From positions 303,001 to 367,000 of the forward strand of contig JAWRVZ010000140.1 in the NCBI GenBank assembly GCA_037043235.1: a stretch of 64,000 bases of DNA. Direction: 5' to 3'. The notes under the pieces were generated by a model. That model saw only the letters and a program-made list of their open reading frames with translations, ran no database searches and had not been told where the DNA came from. Below are positions 20,496-31,906 of this stretch, piece by piece. How positions within the stretch are numbered: the stretch's first letter is position 1; every line of letters starts with the position of its first letter. The stretch comes from Rhodeus uyekii. Lineage: Eukaryota; Chordata; Actinopteri; Cypriniformes; Acheilognathidae. The translations under genes were made by a program, and so were the position numbers.

Positions 20496-22320
20496 ATGGG
20501 AAAACCACCCCCTCTAAGGAGGGTCCTAGAGCAATCCACCCGGGTTTCCGGTATCAGCCCCGGCTCAGTGGTGGATATGTTCGTAGTACCAGAGACCGGC
20601 CCGCAGAGGCCGGTTCCCTTAGTAGAATTCACGGGCTGCGTGGTTACGACTACCCGGTATCTCTCAGTGGGTCCTGCGCGCGGTAACCTTCGGGTACGCC
20701 ATTATCTTGGGGTTTCACCACCCCGGTTCTCGGGCAGTGGTAGGCCCTCAGCAGGCTCTGGTCATGGAGCAAGAAGTGGACACTCTGCTGGCGAAAGGGG
20801 CCATCGGGTATGGACCCCTCGTGAACAGCAAGTCCGGGCTTTTCAGCTGTTACTTCATAGTTCCGAAGGGAGGATGGAAGGTTGCGGCTCATTCTGGATT
20901 TTTGTCTCTTAAATGGATGCGAAGAGATGCGACGCTCAGGCGGATCGTAGTACAGATTAGGTCCTATAACGGGTCCGGCACGATCGACATAAGAGACATA
21001 TAAATCCCTCATTCCCATCCTTCCACAATAGGAAGTTCCTGTGGTTCGTCTTCAGGGGGGAAGGCGTACCAGTATCAGTGCTTCCGTGTTTGGTCCGGCT
21101 GCTCTAAGCTCCTCTGTACTTGCAAGGTACTATCGTGTCCTGAACTATGTCGACAACTTGGCTTACCCTGGCCAAGTCGCCGCAGTTAGCAGCACAACAT
21201 CGAGGTGTTGTGCCCGCACACAGAGGAGCTGGGGTTAAGACTAAGACCAGGGGTTCTCCCTGAGGGGTACCCGCTTCGCAATCAAGGTCACGGGGCGATG
21301 CCCACGCACCCTGAGCATGCGGAAGAACTCTTGGTTCTCGTCTCACGATGCTTACGGCTGAACACCAAGAAGAGTGTACTTTCTCCTACTCAGAGAACCA
21401 CTTTCTTGGGGGTCATTTGGGACTCAGTGGCCGTGTCTGCTCGGCTCTCCCCCGAGCGCATTAAGGCCGTTCGTCTAGCCGTTAGGAGCATTAAGCTGGG
21501 CCAGCCACTCATGGTGGTGGCTAAAGACCAGGGGTTCTCCCTGAGGGGTAACCCGCTTCGCGATCAAGGTCACGGGGCGATGCCCACGCACCCTGAGCAT
21601 GCGGAAGAACTCCTGGTTCTCGTCGATGCTTACTGCGGAACACCAAGAAGAGTGTACTTTCTCTCACTCAGAGAACCACTTTCTTGGGAGTCATTTGGGA
21701 GTCAGTGGCCATGTCTGCTCGGTTCCTCCCCGAGAGCATCCAGGCCGTTCGTTGAGCTGTTAAGCGACGAGTGACACTCTTACGCTGAACACCAAGAAGA
21801 GTGTTCTTTCTCCCACGTAGAGAACCACTTTCTTGGGAGTCTTTGGGACTCAGTGGCTATGTTGGCTCGGCTCTTCCCCGAGCGCATTCAAGCCTTCGTT
21901 CAGCCGTCAAGAGTATCGAGGGGCAGCCACTCACGTGAGACACTCTGAGGTGTTAGGGTCCATGCAGCGGCTCCAGCGATTATTCCATGGGGCCGACTGT
22001 GTGCGAGACCCCTGCAGTGGTGGCTGAAAACCAGGGGTTCTCCCCGAGGGCTGGAACCCTTGGTCCCCTTCTTATTTGGAGCAGATTTGGGACAGATACA
22101 GCAGGCACAGGTCTCCTGTTTGCCTCCGTAAGAATTTCTCTGCCCTCTGTGGCTTTCGTTTAAACATCCATGGCCTCTGGGGCGGGTTGTTATGGTACAG
22201 GCGTGGCCGAGGCTACGCCTGTACGCTTTTTCCTCCCATCACTCTGCTCCCGGGAGTTCTGGCCCAGGCGGAGGGTTGCTGACCCCGCCCAGAGCTAATG
22301 TGTCTGGCCCCTTAGGGGGT
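20496..22320 (+). pseudogene. DIRS copy B pol (RT/RNase H) remnant
   Basis: Recognisable are QQALVMEQEVDTLLAKGAIG, SKSGLFSCYFIVPKGG, RRIVVQIRS and NYVDNLAYPGQ. The last stands where copy A has NYIDDWLILAQ, so the palm DD motif is lost, and the segment carrying the TVDLKDAYFH catalytic Asp is reduced to GTIDIRDI. Downstream the frame dissolves into duplicated blocks (21244-21935). RNase H motifs are almost gone; a short relic of the Dam-like region remains near 22080-22270 (WDRY, LFPPITLLPGVLA). It cannot make a working RT. Confidence 0.8.
21244..21935 (+). repeat. Scrambled duplicated pol blocks in DIRS copy B
   Basis: Two modules of the RT C-terminal region alternate. Module P contains CCAGGGGTTCTCCCTGAGGGG, at about 21244 and 21527, with a variant near 22030. 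Module Q contains CACCAAGAAGAGTGT, at about 21362, 21641 and 21789. In copy A each module occurs once, in the order Q then P. Here P precedes Q and the pattern is P-Q-P-Q-Q-P. Copy C keeps the last P-Q-Q-P part. Confidence 0.85.
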
Positions 22321-22329
22321 CCAGCTCAT

Positions 22330-23322
22330 AGAATCCGGTCTCTCAGCTGAGGTTGTAGAGACCATCTTTCAGTCCAGAGCTCCCTCCACGAGGAAACTCT
22401 ACACCTTGATCTTCATGTCTTGGTGTAGCGAAAAGCAGATGAACCAAGTAACCTGTCAAGTCGGCAAAGTACCGGAGTTCCTGCAAGAAAGATTTGCGGC
22501 AGGGCTGTCCCCCTCCACCTTGAAGGTCTACGTGGCTGCCATAGCGGCTTGCCACGTACCTCTGGGTGGGGTATCCTTGGGCAGGGACCCCCTAGTCACT
22601 CGTTTCCTCCGTGGTACACTAAGGCTGAGACCTGCGGCACAGACCAGGGTGCCGGCTTGGGACTTGTCCGTGGTACTCCTAGGCCTGTCCCAGCCACCCC
22701 TTGAACCTTTAGAGGAATCTCTATTAAGTACCTCTCTCTTTAGACCCTTCTTTTGCTGGCAATCGCCTCGCTCAAGAGGGTTGGGGATCTTCAGGCCCTC
22801 TTAGTGGCCCCTTCATGTCTTCAGTTTGCGCCCGGGATGGGAAAGGCATTTCTCCACCCGAGGCCAGGCTATATCCCCAAGGTTCCCACTGATGTGGCTC
22901 GGTCTATCACGCTGCAGGCCTTCTGCCCTCCCCCATTTGATGATCATGAGCAGGAGCACAAGAACAAGGTCTGTCCAGTGCGAGCACTGGACGCTTACGT
23001 TTTCAAGACTGCCACTTGGCGTAAGTCGGACCAATTGTTCGTTTGCTTTGGGACCCCTGAGGGGGCTCCTGCCTCTAAGCAAACCTTAAGCAGGTGGATA
23101 GTCGAGGCTATCTGCTTAGCTTACGAGTCGGCCGGACATGCTTCTCCTCTGAGGGTCCGAGCCCACTCCACTAGGAGCATGGCGGCATCCAAGGCACTCC
23201 TCTCCGGAGTGTCCTTATCTGATGTTTGTGCTGCGGCTGGCTGGTCTTCGCCGCACACTTTTATGAGGTTTTACCATTTGGACCTCGATGCCGCCCCGGG
23301 GACTAGGGTGCTCTCTCAGTGA
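22330..23322 (+). pseudogene. DIRS copy B tyrosine recombinase, one frameshift, catalytic residues kept
   Basis: The N-terminal core-binding half is in one frame (to about 22720): STLKVYVAAIAACHVPLGG, VTRFLRGTLRLRPAAQTRV. A 1-bp loss near 22715, relative to copy A, shifts the rest. The catalytic half (22753-23322) has ASLKRVGDLQAL (Arg), RAHSTRSMAASKAL (HxxR), CAAAGW, and FMRFYHLDLDAAPG with the nucleophilic Tyr, ending at a stop after TRVLSQ. All residues of the R..HxxR..W..Y set are visible, but the protein is split. The same 1-bp frameshift occurs in copy C. A second Met near 22753 could only make the catalytic half. Confidence 0.88.
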
Positions 23323-23377
23323 GCTGGGACACACCCGGAGGCCGGCGTCACTGAGGTGGCGTTGGTATTGCGTTCCC

Positions 23378-23470
23378 CTAGCGCTAGACGCAGCTCGAGT
23401 TCCCTGAAAGGGAACGTCTCGGGTTACGAATGTAACCCTGGTTCCCTGAGGGGAACGAGACGCTGCGTCT
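23378..23470 (+). repeat. DIRS copy B internal complementary region
   Basis: CTCGAGTTCCCTGAAAGGGAAC is the complement of the left end. It joins GTCTCGGGTTACGAATGTAACC, the complement of the right end, over a shared AAC at 23413-23415. In DIRS elements this region is believed to template completion of the circular cDNA. Confidence 0.85.
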
Positions 23471-23602
23471 TTGCCTCAGCTCCTTGAGCCTCCGTGCCCG
23501 CTTCAGACATTCATGCTGAGGCGCCCGGGTTTCGGACGCGCTCTTATGCTCTAGCTCATGACGTCACCGGCTACCGCCGGCAGTGACGCATTCACACGCG
23601 TT

Positions 23603-23721
23603 CGTTTCTCATTGGTTGCACAGATCTTCACGTGACTCACGCAAGGCTATTTCCCCTAGCGCTAGATGCAGCGTCTCGTTCCCCTCAGGGAACCAGGGTT
23701 ACATTCGTAACCCGAGACGTT
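23603..23721 (+). repeat. DIRS copy B inverted terminal repeat, right
   Basis: The 23603-23672 core is complementary to 18793-18862. The outer part holds the two palindromes GTTCCCCTCAGGGAAC and GGGTTACATTCGTAACCC, then CGAGACGTT. Confidence 0.85.
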
Positions 23722-26700
23722 TTCACACATTAATTTATAGGTAATTTGGTATTAATTCATTTAAATTATATATTTGTTTTTCATTATTAGACATATATAA
23801 TTGATTTGTATGCATAATGAATTTACAGATAAGATAAAAACGTACAGTTTATTAAACTTAAAAACATGTATTTTTTTAATCCCACATGCTTCTCCTCTAA
23901 CCTTCCTTGTTTTCAGTGAGCAACATCGAGTCTTCTAATGTTGTTCTGCATAATTTAACAAGTTGTCATCCTTCTTGAAGGTTCTGAAGATTAATTTTTA
24001 AGTAACTGCTGGCAGGTAGTAATTAATCTACAGCTGTCACAACAACATCAAAGATACACAGCTAGAGAGAGAGAAAAAGAGAAACACAGTGAAGAGAAAG
24101 ATTATTTATATTTATTCTATTGCAGTTTTATTTAAATTAACAGAAATGTTTGAATCGTGTTGGTTGACGATAATAAACCTGGATAGAACTAACATCTCAG
24201 CTTCTGTTTTTCTAGCTCATATTTAACCGAAAATAGCCAACTATTCAAACTAGCTAATGAGAATGAATTGCTAATAACAGTGTTATCTAGCAAGCTATGC
24301 TACTAGTGTCACTTATGCTTAACATTATTGTAGATATTTTTTTATAGCAAATCTAGAAACAATCAAGAATGATTTCGGCCTGTTGCTGCCTAAATTATTT
24401 AGTTGTACACATGTTCTCTGCATTCATTCAATATTATGAAAATAGTTTAGGTTTTAATAACAAGCTGCTTTTTTAGCAATAATTGTATTAAGTATTAAAA
24501 GGTTCACATTATGCTCTTAAAAATGTAATTATTTAACATTTTGGTTGTAATAAAATAGATTAACATACTTTAATGTAAAAAAAAAGAAGTATTTTTCACA
24601 CACTTTACTGGGTTTGAGTTTCGTTCCAACCCTAATCAAACACACCCAAACAAGCTAGTTAAGATCTCAGTAACTAGAGGGTGCAGGTAACTGCAGGTGA
24701 ATGAGTCTGATCATGATCACAAAACTTTGCAGGACAGTATGCCTTACAGGACTATTTGAGGAACTCTGCCATACAGTTTCTCTGAATCAAGCTGATTTCT
24801 TAAAAAAGAAGACAAAAAAGAAATAGTGCTTCAGTGTATGTTGAAAATTTAACACCTCTTGCAGGGAGAGATATCCAAAAAAGCACTTTTAAGAGTAGAT
24901 CAAACCGAGCACCACAACAAACTTGTAGCAGTAGGTTATCAGGAGTAGTATGTTCACTTATGAATGTGGAAGAGAGATGCTAAGAGACATTATAAGAGAG
25001 CAGAGGCCAGATGAATATTACTGGAAAAAGAACAGTTATAATCAGGCAAGAACTTTAGGACCTGCTCTAAAAAATAATGCTCTGAAAAAAATTCTAGAGC
25101 TGGACAGAGTGAATCGGGAAGGCCTGAAAACCGACACAGAGGTTGCGTTATGTCTGCTCCAAATGTGAGTAATATTGGGTTGGAGTTTGTGCCGCTGGCG
25201 ACTACGACTCTTGCTTGTCGTTTACTGTCTGTATCAGAGGTTTGGAACCTATGGTTTGCAAGCCACACCAAGCTCTTTGACAAAAATTCTGTGGCTTTCA
25301 CCAGGTCTCTTTAATAACAAATGATCAATAAAAAATGATAAATTCCTGTAGTAAACTATAGTTCAAGCAGCTACCTAACTTTTTTGAGGTAATGAGGTAT
25401 CCTTAATTAAAACACCAGTGAAAATGTAAAAGTAGAATATATAAATCTATAATATCCTTTTATTGAAACGGGTGCTCTGCTGTGCCAATAGGTATTAAGA
25501 GGTACCTTCTGTTTTGCCGCAGAGACCTTTTATTTCCTATAAATGTTGCATATTTATGATACTGTGTGTAGCTTTCAGATACTGTTTGAAGTAATTAATA
25601 ACGAAACATGAATGAATGAAACAGAGAAGAGCGGAATGTGCTTTACATTAAAAAATAAATATTAAAATCAAAATAACAAGCTGCTAAATAGAACTGAATT
25701 CCTTTTTTTACTATGGATTTTTTGAAAAAATGCATTAAACCAAGAATGAAAAAAAGTTCCTGTTCAAAAAAAGGTTCTTGACCCCTGGTCTGTTTCTTCT
25801 ATCTCTCTTGTCTGTTTCATCTATTTTCCTAACACACAGCATCTACATAACATGACGGCAAATTTACAATTCCCTGAAGCCTTGCCATCTTTTCTTGTGT
25901 ATGCCTTTGGTTGGGCATTATGCACATTTTTCACATTTAAATGTGGAAGTTTGATGAAGTCATTTCTGGACTTCGATCAAAGCATTTTAGGCAGATCTAG
26001 ATCAGTGTCACTGTTAGATAGAATAAATAAATTTGTTGTAGACTATGAGCTTTGTAACTTAACAGATCATATGCATGCACAAACCAACATATTCCAATCT
26101 AAAGGGAAAGCAATACATTAAAAAGCATCATATGGTAACTTTAAGTAGCTAATAAAACAAACTGACATCAAGTAACTTCATTTTAAAATAATTATATACG
26201 TTACATTCTACTTACTACAAAAACATTCTACTTACTGCTTCATTAGATCATGCCCTATTTATAATGTCTCAATGTGCAAACTCCTAGGATAATTTTTGAC
26301 GTTAAAGCTTATCAACACCAGAAGTAAAAGCAAAAAAGCCAATTCTAAGCACTAAGAAATTGAAGGTCCATTTTACAATCAGGGAAGGAATTCACCTGAA
26401 CATCTTATTCCACTACGTCCGATAAATCACAATCAAAATGATTTATTTGTCTGTGTTTGCTGTGTGGGAATTTGCCTCTGTATGTTCAGATCCTGCTCAG
26501 TACAAAATGTGGACAGGTGTGCAGAATTATTTATGAACAGAGCTGTTCAGAAAGCCTCAGACAGAAGTTTCATTTCTTCAAGCAACATTTCAAAAGACCG
26601 TAATTAATCAAATGTCGGTTAAGCTTGAGGCTATGGAGAAACACATAAACCGAGTTGAAATAATTGCTACAGATTGTCATAATTTTCTGAGATCTTTTGA

Positions 26701-27471
26701 CAATTTGCATGATTTTGACCTGAAATTATGATTCATGATCTTTGCTATCGTTGTTTTCTGTTGACTTTGAGAAGTTTCTCAGTGTTACACTTCACTGAAA
26801 CAGGATATAAAAGTTCCAGAGACGTTTTCAGTCTTTTCATCTTTTAACATGTCAGTCAGGGGCTCTGCTGCTGTTTTCACTTCAGTGAGCTCATATAACT
26901 GATTGCTAATTCTTTTTCATCGTCAATGGGCTATGGACCCTTTTTTCCTTAATAGGCATGAAGTTACGGGCAGTGCTTTTAAGGAAATCATGTCCCCAGA
27001 ATGGCATGCTGTAAGAGTGTATTTTTGCCACTTTGTGTGTTTCAGAAAATTAATGAATGTGACTTTTTTTTTTCTTTACTATACCGCTGACATGTTGAAA
27101 AATGCAAATAATTCAGAATATGCTACAAAAAAAAGAAAGAAAAACAGAGATGTGCATACATTAAGAAAAAGTCCATAATGTCACAAATAAAAAAATTAAA
27201 AATCCCATTTTCTTCATCTTTGTGACTGGGTGGAGAGTTTGAGTGCTAATTTTAACCCTGTCATAATTTTTTTTTTCTTCAGAATTAAAAAGATGATATT
27301 TTGAAGAATGTTGGTATATGGACAAAAATACATATTTCTCAAAATACCTTCTCTCATGTCCAACATTGTTGGATTGGGTCCAACATTGTGTTGACTCAAT
27401 ACCAAATTATTGGCTTTGGTTTGACACCACAACTTAATATCGTAGCATTGATAATAAAGTGACACAATACA
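23722..27471. other. Intergenic AT-rich DNA, no gene recognised
   Basis: Scattered short ORFs, such as 24950-25168 and 25852-26121 (plus), have no family motifs and no splice context I could trust. A run of A-rich and T-rich sequence with no terminal repeats was noted. Nothing else was seen. Confidence 0.6.
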
Positions 27472-27480
27472 GGGTCTGTC

Positions 27481-27964
27481 TGTCACGGTTCATAGATTTA
27501 TTGTCTCCCTGTCTGCCTGTGTGTGTGTGTGTAGTGTAAGTGGGGGCGTGGTCACTGATCACTGCAGCTGTCTCATTCCACACACCTGATGCTCATCTTG
27601 TCTGCCTATTTGGTTCACCCATCTCCACCACCTTGCTGTCGAGTCGTTGAATTTCTGTTATGTTTCATCGTCCCAGAGTTCCCGAGTTCCTCTTGGATTA
27701 CCTCTTCACCTTGGATTACCTCTTCACCTTGGATTACCTCTTCACCTTGGATTACCTCTTCACCTTGGATTACCTCTTCACCTTGGATTACCTCTTCACC
27801 TTGGATTACCTCTTCACCTTGGATTACCTCGTCAGCACATCTGCCCATTGGATCCCTGCGTCACTGCCAGTCAGCTGTTGGACATTGTTTGTGTTTCACC
27901 TCACTTGTAAATAAACATCACTTATTTGCTATTGATTCCAGTCTTGCGTGTTACCTCACTGACA
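27481..27964 (+). mobile_element. Younger solo LTR inserted in the older LTR, 484 bp
   Basis: Starts TGTCACGGTTCATAG and ends TGTTACCTCACTGACA. It is flanked by the perfect duplication CTGTC at 27476-27480 and 27965-27969. A polyadenylation signal AATAAA lies at 27909-27914. A block of 18-bp tandem repeats (27692-27830) sits in the middle. The ORFs on both strands across that block are only products of the repeat period. A Ty3/gypsy origin is inferred from the TGTCACGG start and 5-bp duplication. Confidence 0.85.
27692..27830. repeat. 18-bp tandem repeat, about 8 copies
   Basis: The unit CTTGGATTACCTCTTCAC is repeated almost without change; the last copy is partial, diverging at CTCGTCAGC. 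Near-perfect homogeneity points to recent expansion. Confidence 0.97.
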
Positions 27965-28301
27965 CTGTCACGAAAACGGGAGTTGTGTGATGCAGATCAA
28001 ATGGTATGAGCTTGAGGATCAAAATGAAAATATGAGACTTGGCAAGAAACAAAAATGGCACTCAAAGGTGCAAACCTGGAGATTTATGCAAGATGCATGG
28101 CAAGACACTAGACAACATCCACACACCACGAGACAACGTCAACGAAACATTAAAGACTGACAGGGGAGCACAGGAAGGTACATATAGACGAATGAAACTT
28201 GGGCAGTGATTAGCCGCAGAAAGAAGCGTGTAGGACCTGGAAGATACATAAAGGAAAACAGACATGACAGATACGACAGGACAAGACTGTGTGACAGGGT
28301 C

Positions 28302-31300
28302 TGAATTTTGCATAATTTTACTACCCCCTGCAGGTTTTGTGTAATATAGGAAAGACCTGCAAACATTTAGTAGATTTAACAGAGATTGTGACATTAAAAC
28401 AGTATTTTTTTGTTGTTGTGATAAGAACAAACAGCATGGCACAATCAGCAGTGATCGTCCCTGTATTTCTCAAAATGAACAATTGGCTTCTGGTTTCAAA
28501 TTGCATCACATCTGTATTATTTATGTGTGTTTATCTGTGTTAAAAGTAATACATAAATGTTGATCACATAATTCCTTGAACAACTCAGAATGGGAAAATG
28601 ATAGATGCAAGGCTTGATTTATACAAACTGGTGTTTTAAAGTCTATTGGTTCACCTTTTTCATCAGTCAAGCAATTACAAATGTCCCTTTTGTCCTGTTT
28701 ATTAATTAACTTTGGCTGTGTTGAGGAAGATTGACCTGTTTTATTAATTTTGTTCCTCTATGTTGTCATATTTTTGGTTTTACCTCAGTTTGAGTAGGAC
28801 ACTTTGGAACAGCAGCGTGGTGAATTTAGCAAATTCATGATATAGTACCTCTTAGATTTGTATCCCAGTGTGCCTCAATCCAGTTCTCTCAATTATCAGT
28901 TTGGAGAACCAATGAAGGAGAAAGATTTTTAACTTTATTAGCTCTTTGTTTGAGACATATAGGAAAAAGCCTAGGGGAGTTTCACAAAGCCAATCAATGA
29001 GAGAATATAGACATTATCATATCGGAGTTCTATACATTCAATAAGAAGTCTATAAATGATCAATTGTCCAGCTAACTTAACCTCAAGCACACCAACACCC
29101 TAGAGGACCTTCTAGTATTTTACAATGGGAGAGCAGGGGACCATTCCCATACTTAGCCTATACATACTGAGAAACAGATGTGAAAGAATAAGCACATTCA
29201 AAGGACAAAGGAACCCTTCTTCTCTTATCTTTGTCATGCTTATTCTAGCAGTTTATATCTCAAATCTTACAGTACTGTTTGAAATAAAATGAATACCAAT
29301 ATTATTATTATTATTTATTTTTTTCCCAGTACTGGTATACCACACAACTCTACCACAGAAGAAACAAAGTCATACAGGTTTGGAATGACTCGAGGTGGAC
29401 TAAATGAAAACATTTTCATTTTTGGATGCACCGACAGTGTCTGTAATTGATTTCTGGAAATCTTCATCCTTTGATGAAGAAAAGGGGGTGCTCATTAAGA
29501 AAGGTTAATGAACACCATTCCAATAACTCAGTTTGATCCAGGAAAGATTGGGCCGTCATTTGCACCCTATCAGTCCTGTTATTCAAGCCTTGTGCATCAA
29601 TTGTGTGTGCCACTTCATCCCTAGCGTTTAAATGAGTTCCCCTCCACAGAGTGAGGCCATACCCATTCAGACCTGCTATCCTTTTATAATATCCATGGAG
29701 CAATAGTTCCGCACCCAAATGGGAATTTTATTTGGTGGGGAATTCTGGACAGTCAAGGTCATCTTCACACGGCTTGTCTGAATTCCCTGGTTGCAGATTC
29801 CTGAGTGGTAGTTACTTGAGTAGCAAAGTGCTGGCATGCATCAGGCTTGCCTAATAAAAGCTCCATTGATTGGCCCCTCGGCAGGCCGCTCCACAGGATT
29901 AGCTAAAAGATCCCTCTGTGTTTCAATGTGCACATTGTCTCCAGATTTTGCTCAAAGGCAGGCACTGAGTCTCCCGTTTACCCCAAGCTCAGTGGTTCTA
30001 ACCCTTTTCTCCATTGGGAAGCCCTTCCATTTCTTGACAACTACATCATAAATGCATTACTGAGAAAGAAAGCAAGAAAAGGGAAATCAAAAAAGGCCCT
30101 TTAGTGCACTAGCTTTTCTTGCACAGCAATATTCTCTGACATATTCTGTAATCTATTGCTTAAGCTGTGATTTGAGGCTCTTCACAGCACACCTTGTTGT
30201 TATATACCTTTCTGATCCTGAAGTTCCTCATGATGATCCTATTATCCAACCTTTCCTTGCCCAGGTTATCTGGAGAAGTCCACAGAGAATCAGATCCATT
30301 TCCTATAATTACTTGTCTGTGGAAAAATAAATCTGAAATCAGCTCTGTGCATTTCTGATCTACCCAATCCAACCCCTCAAAAATCTCCACATAAACTTTT
30401 CATGGGGCTGCAGTGTCAACCTCACTGTTTATAACGAGGCTTTCATCCTCTGCAAGCATCTAGCAATTAGGATGCAGGTAGTTACGTAATGGAAGAACAA
30501 CAAATGCTCAAAGCCGCCTCCAGAGCAGTCTCAACATGTGATTTTTCCTTTTTTCTGACAGGATTCGTCAGTATGAAAAGAAAAAAATGGCAAAGAGCGG
30601 CTGTCTTGACGGGAACCCAGGGAGAGGCACGCAGCTAGTGTGCTGTATATGCAAGATGTTTTTTATCACTATGTCATATCGGTGTCAAATGCTTCGGTGA
30701 AGGCATTAATTTGCTTTATGACTGAACTCAGTGTTAGAAAGATGTGGAACCTTGTCATGTTACACTCTGAGATTTGTTCACCAGGACTGTAATATTTGCA
30801 CAAAACCTGCTCCTCACACCAGCTTTGTGTTGTAATGAACTATATTCCCGCAATAAAATTGAATTACAGAGATTATGCTTGGTGGTGCAGTTTCATTAAT
30901 GGGTTTTAACCGGGTTGCAGGTCATAAAACAATTTTAAATACAAATAATGGAATCCAACTAAACTATGTCATGTTGAGTTAAGTGTGGCATATGAAAATA
31001 ACATAGAAAATGTAACTTTTAGACAAAGCATTCTTTATATAAAAAGTTTGTATTCTGTAGAAAGTAAGTATGAAGCTCACACTCGAGGACCAGACTTTGT
31101 GGGAAAGTTTGCTTTGGCAAGCTATTTTGATCTCCAACTTCAATCATGTTTTGTCATGATTTTTTTATTCAAAATGATGTCATACGAATTTGTTCTATAA
31201 TTATGCAGGCATATACTGGGGCTTTAATAAAGATAACATATGACTCAGCTTTCACTGACATTGCATCACATTTTTCATTTTGACAGATCATGTTTCAGTA

Positions 31301-31906
31301 GCCTGTTTAATAAGTCAAAATTGGCATGTGTACAAATAAACATCTGACAGACCTTATTCACAGTATCACCATCTTTGATTTTTAACGGGAATAAAAGAGA
31401 ATCTGTGAGGAATAGACATGCATCTCTTCAGTGGGTTGTACTGTTATTTCATGTTTTGGAATGTTCAGTAAACAAAATGTTAAGTAAATGGAATGTTAAG
31501 AAAATTCAGTAAACAAAAAACACCTGACAATATGACCTGTGGAAAATTCTAAGTGTCCCAGGATCTGTATACAGCTTTTAAAGGCATATTCCATTAAAAA
31601 CACTACAAGTTTATCCCTCAAAACTTCTCTTTCATACCGGTCAGAGTGCCGCTCTTAATAAGGTCTACAGCTTCCTTCTGACCATCTGAAATTGTGCATT
31701 TCATGGCAAGAGGGTAAATTGAGATATTGTGTCAAAAGGCAATCTTTCCTTTCCACATTGTGTGCGCTTTCACTCAGTTGCTATTATTTTACCTTGTGTT
31801 TTGGGTCAAGAGCTCTCAGAAATAAAAGGAACTGTATGTGTATAATAGGTCAATGCAAACAACAGACTGAAAAGTAATTCTATGAAAATCTTCCCACTCC
31901 ATAGTA
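28302..31906. other. Intergenic DNA, no gene recognised
   Basis: A stretch at 29460-30420 has unusually protein-like minus-strand frames (255 and 231 bp) but no recognised family. Elsewhere only AT-rich sequence with short ORFs. No transposon termini were seen. Confidence 0.5.

Larger units (their letters stand above)
18772..23721 (+). mobile_element. DIRS-type retrotransposon, copy B (4.95 kb, non-autonomous)
   Basis: Plus-strand DIRS element. It has a left terminus GTTCCCTTTCAGGGAAC, a gag-like region with a tRNA-like insertion, a ruined pol with duplicated blocks, a recombinase with one frameshift, an internal complementary region (ICR) centred on 23413-23415, and a right terminus ending CGAGACGTT. 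Both ends carry GTT. The ICR contains the reverse complements of both ends fused over one shared AAC, the diagnostic DIRS circle-junction arrangement. Its inverted repeats carry TCTAGCGCTAGGGG where A and C have TCGAAGCACTAGGGG, so B is a separate sublineage. Flanks differ from those of copy C, which excludes simple segmental duplication. Confidence 0.9.
27477..28296 (-). mobile_element. Older solo LTR, interrupted by a younger one
   Basis: TGTC at 27477-27480 continues at 27970 with ACGAAAACGGGAG and ends GACTGTGTGACA at 28296, restoring a 331-bp LTR with TG...CA ends. It is flanked by the perfect pentamer GGGTC at 27472-27476 and 28297-28301. On the minus strand it opens TGTCACACAGTCTTGTCCTG and has a TATATG box-like word, so that orientation is likelier. 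It is related to the LTR at 16352-16678. Confidence 0.8.

Noticed and set aside
27589..27990. ORFs on both strands over the 18-bp repeat
   Set aside because: An 18-bp period has no stop in several frames, so open frames arise automatically; the region is a solo LTR.
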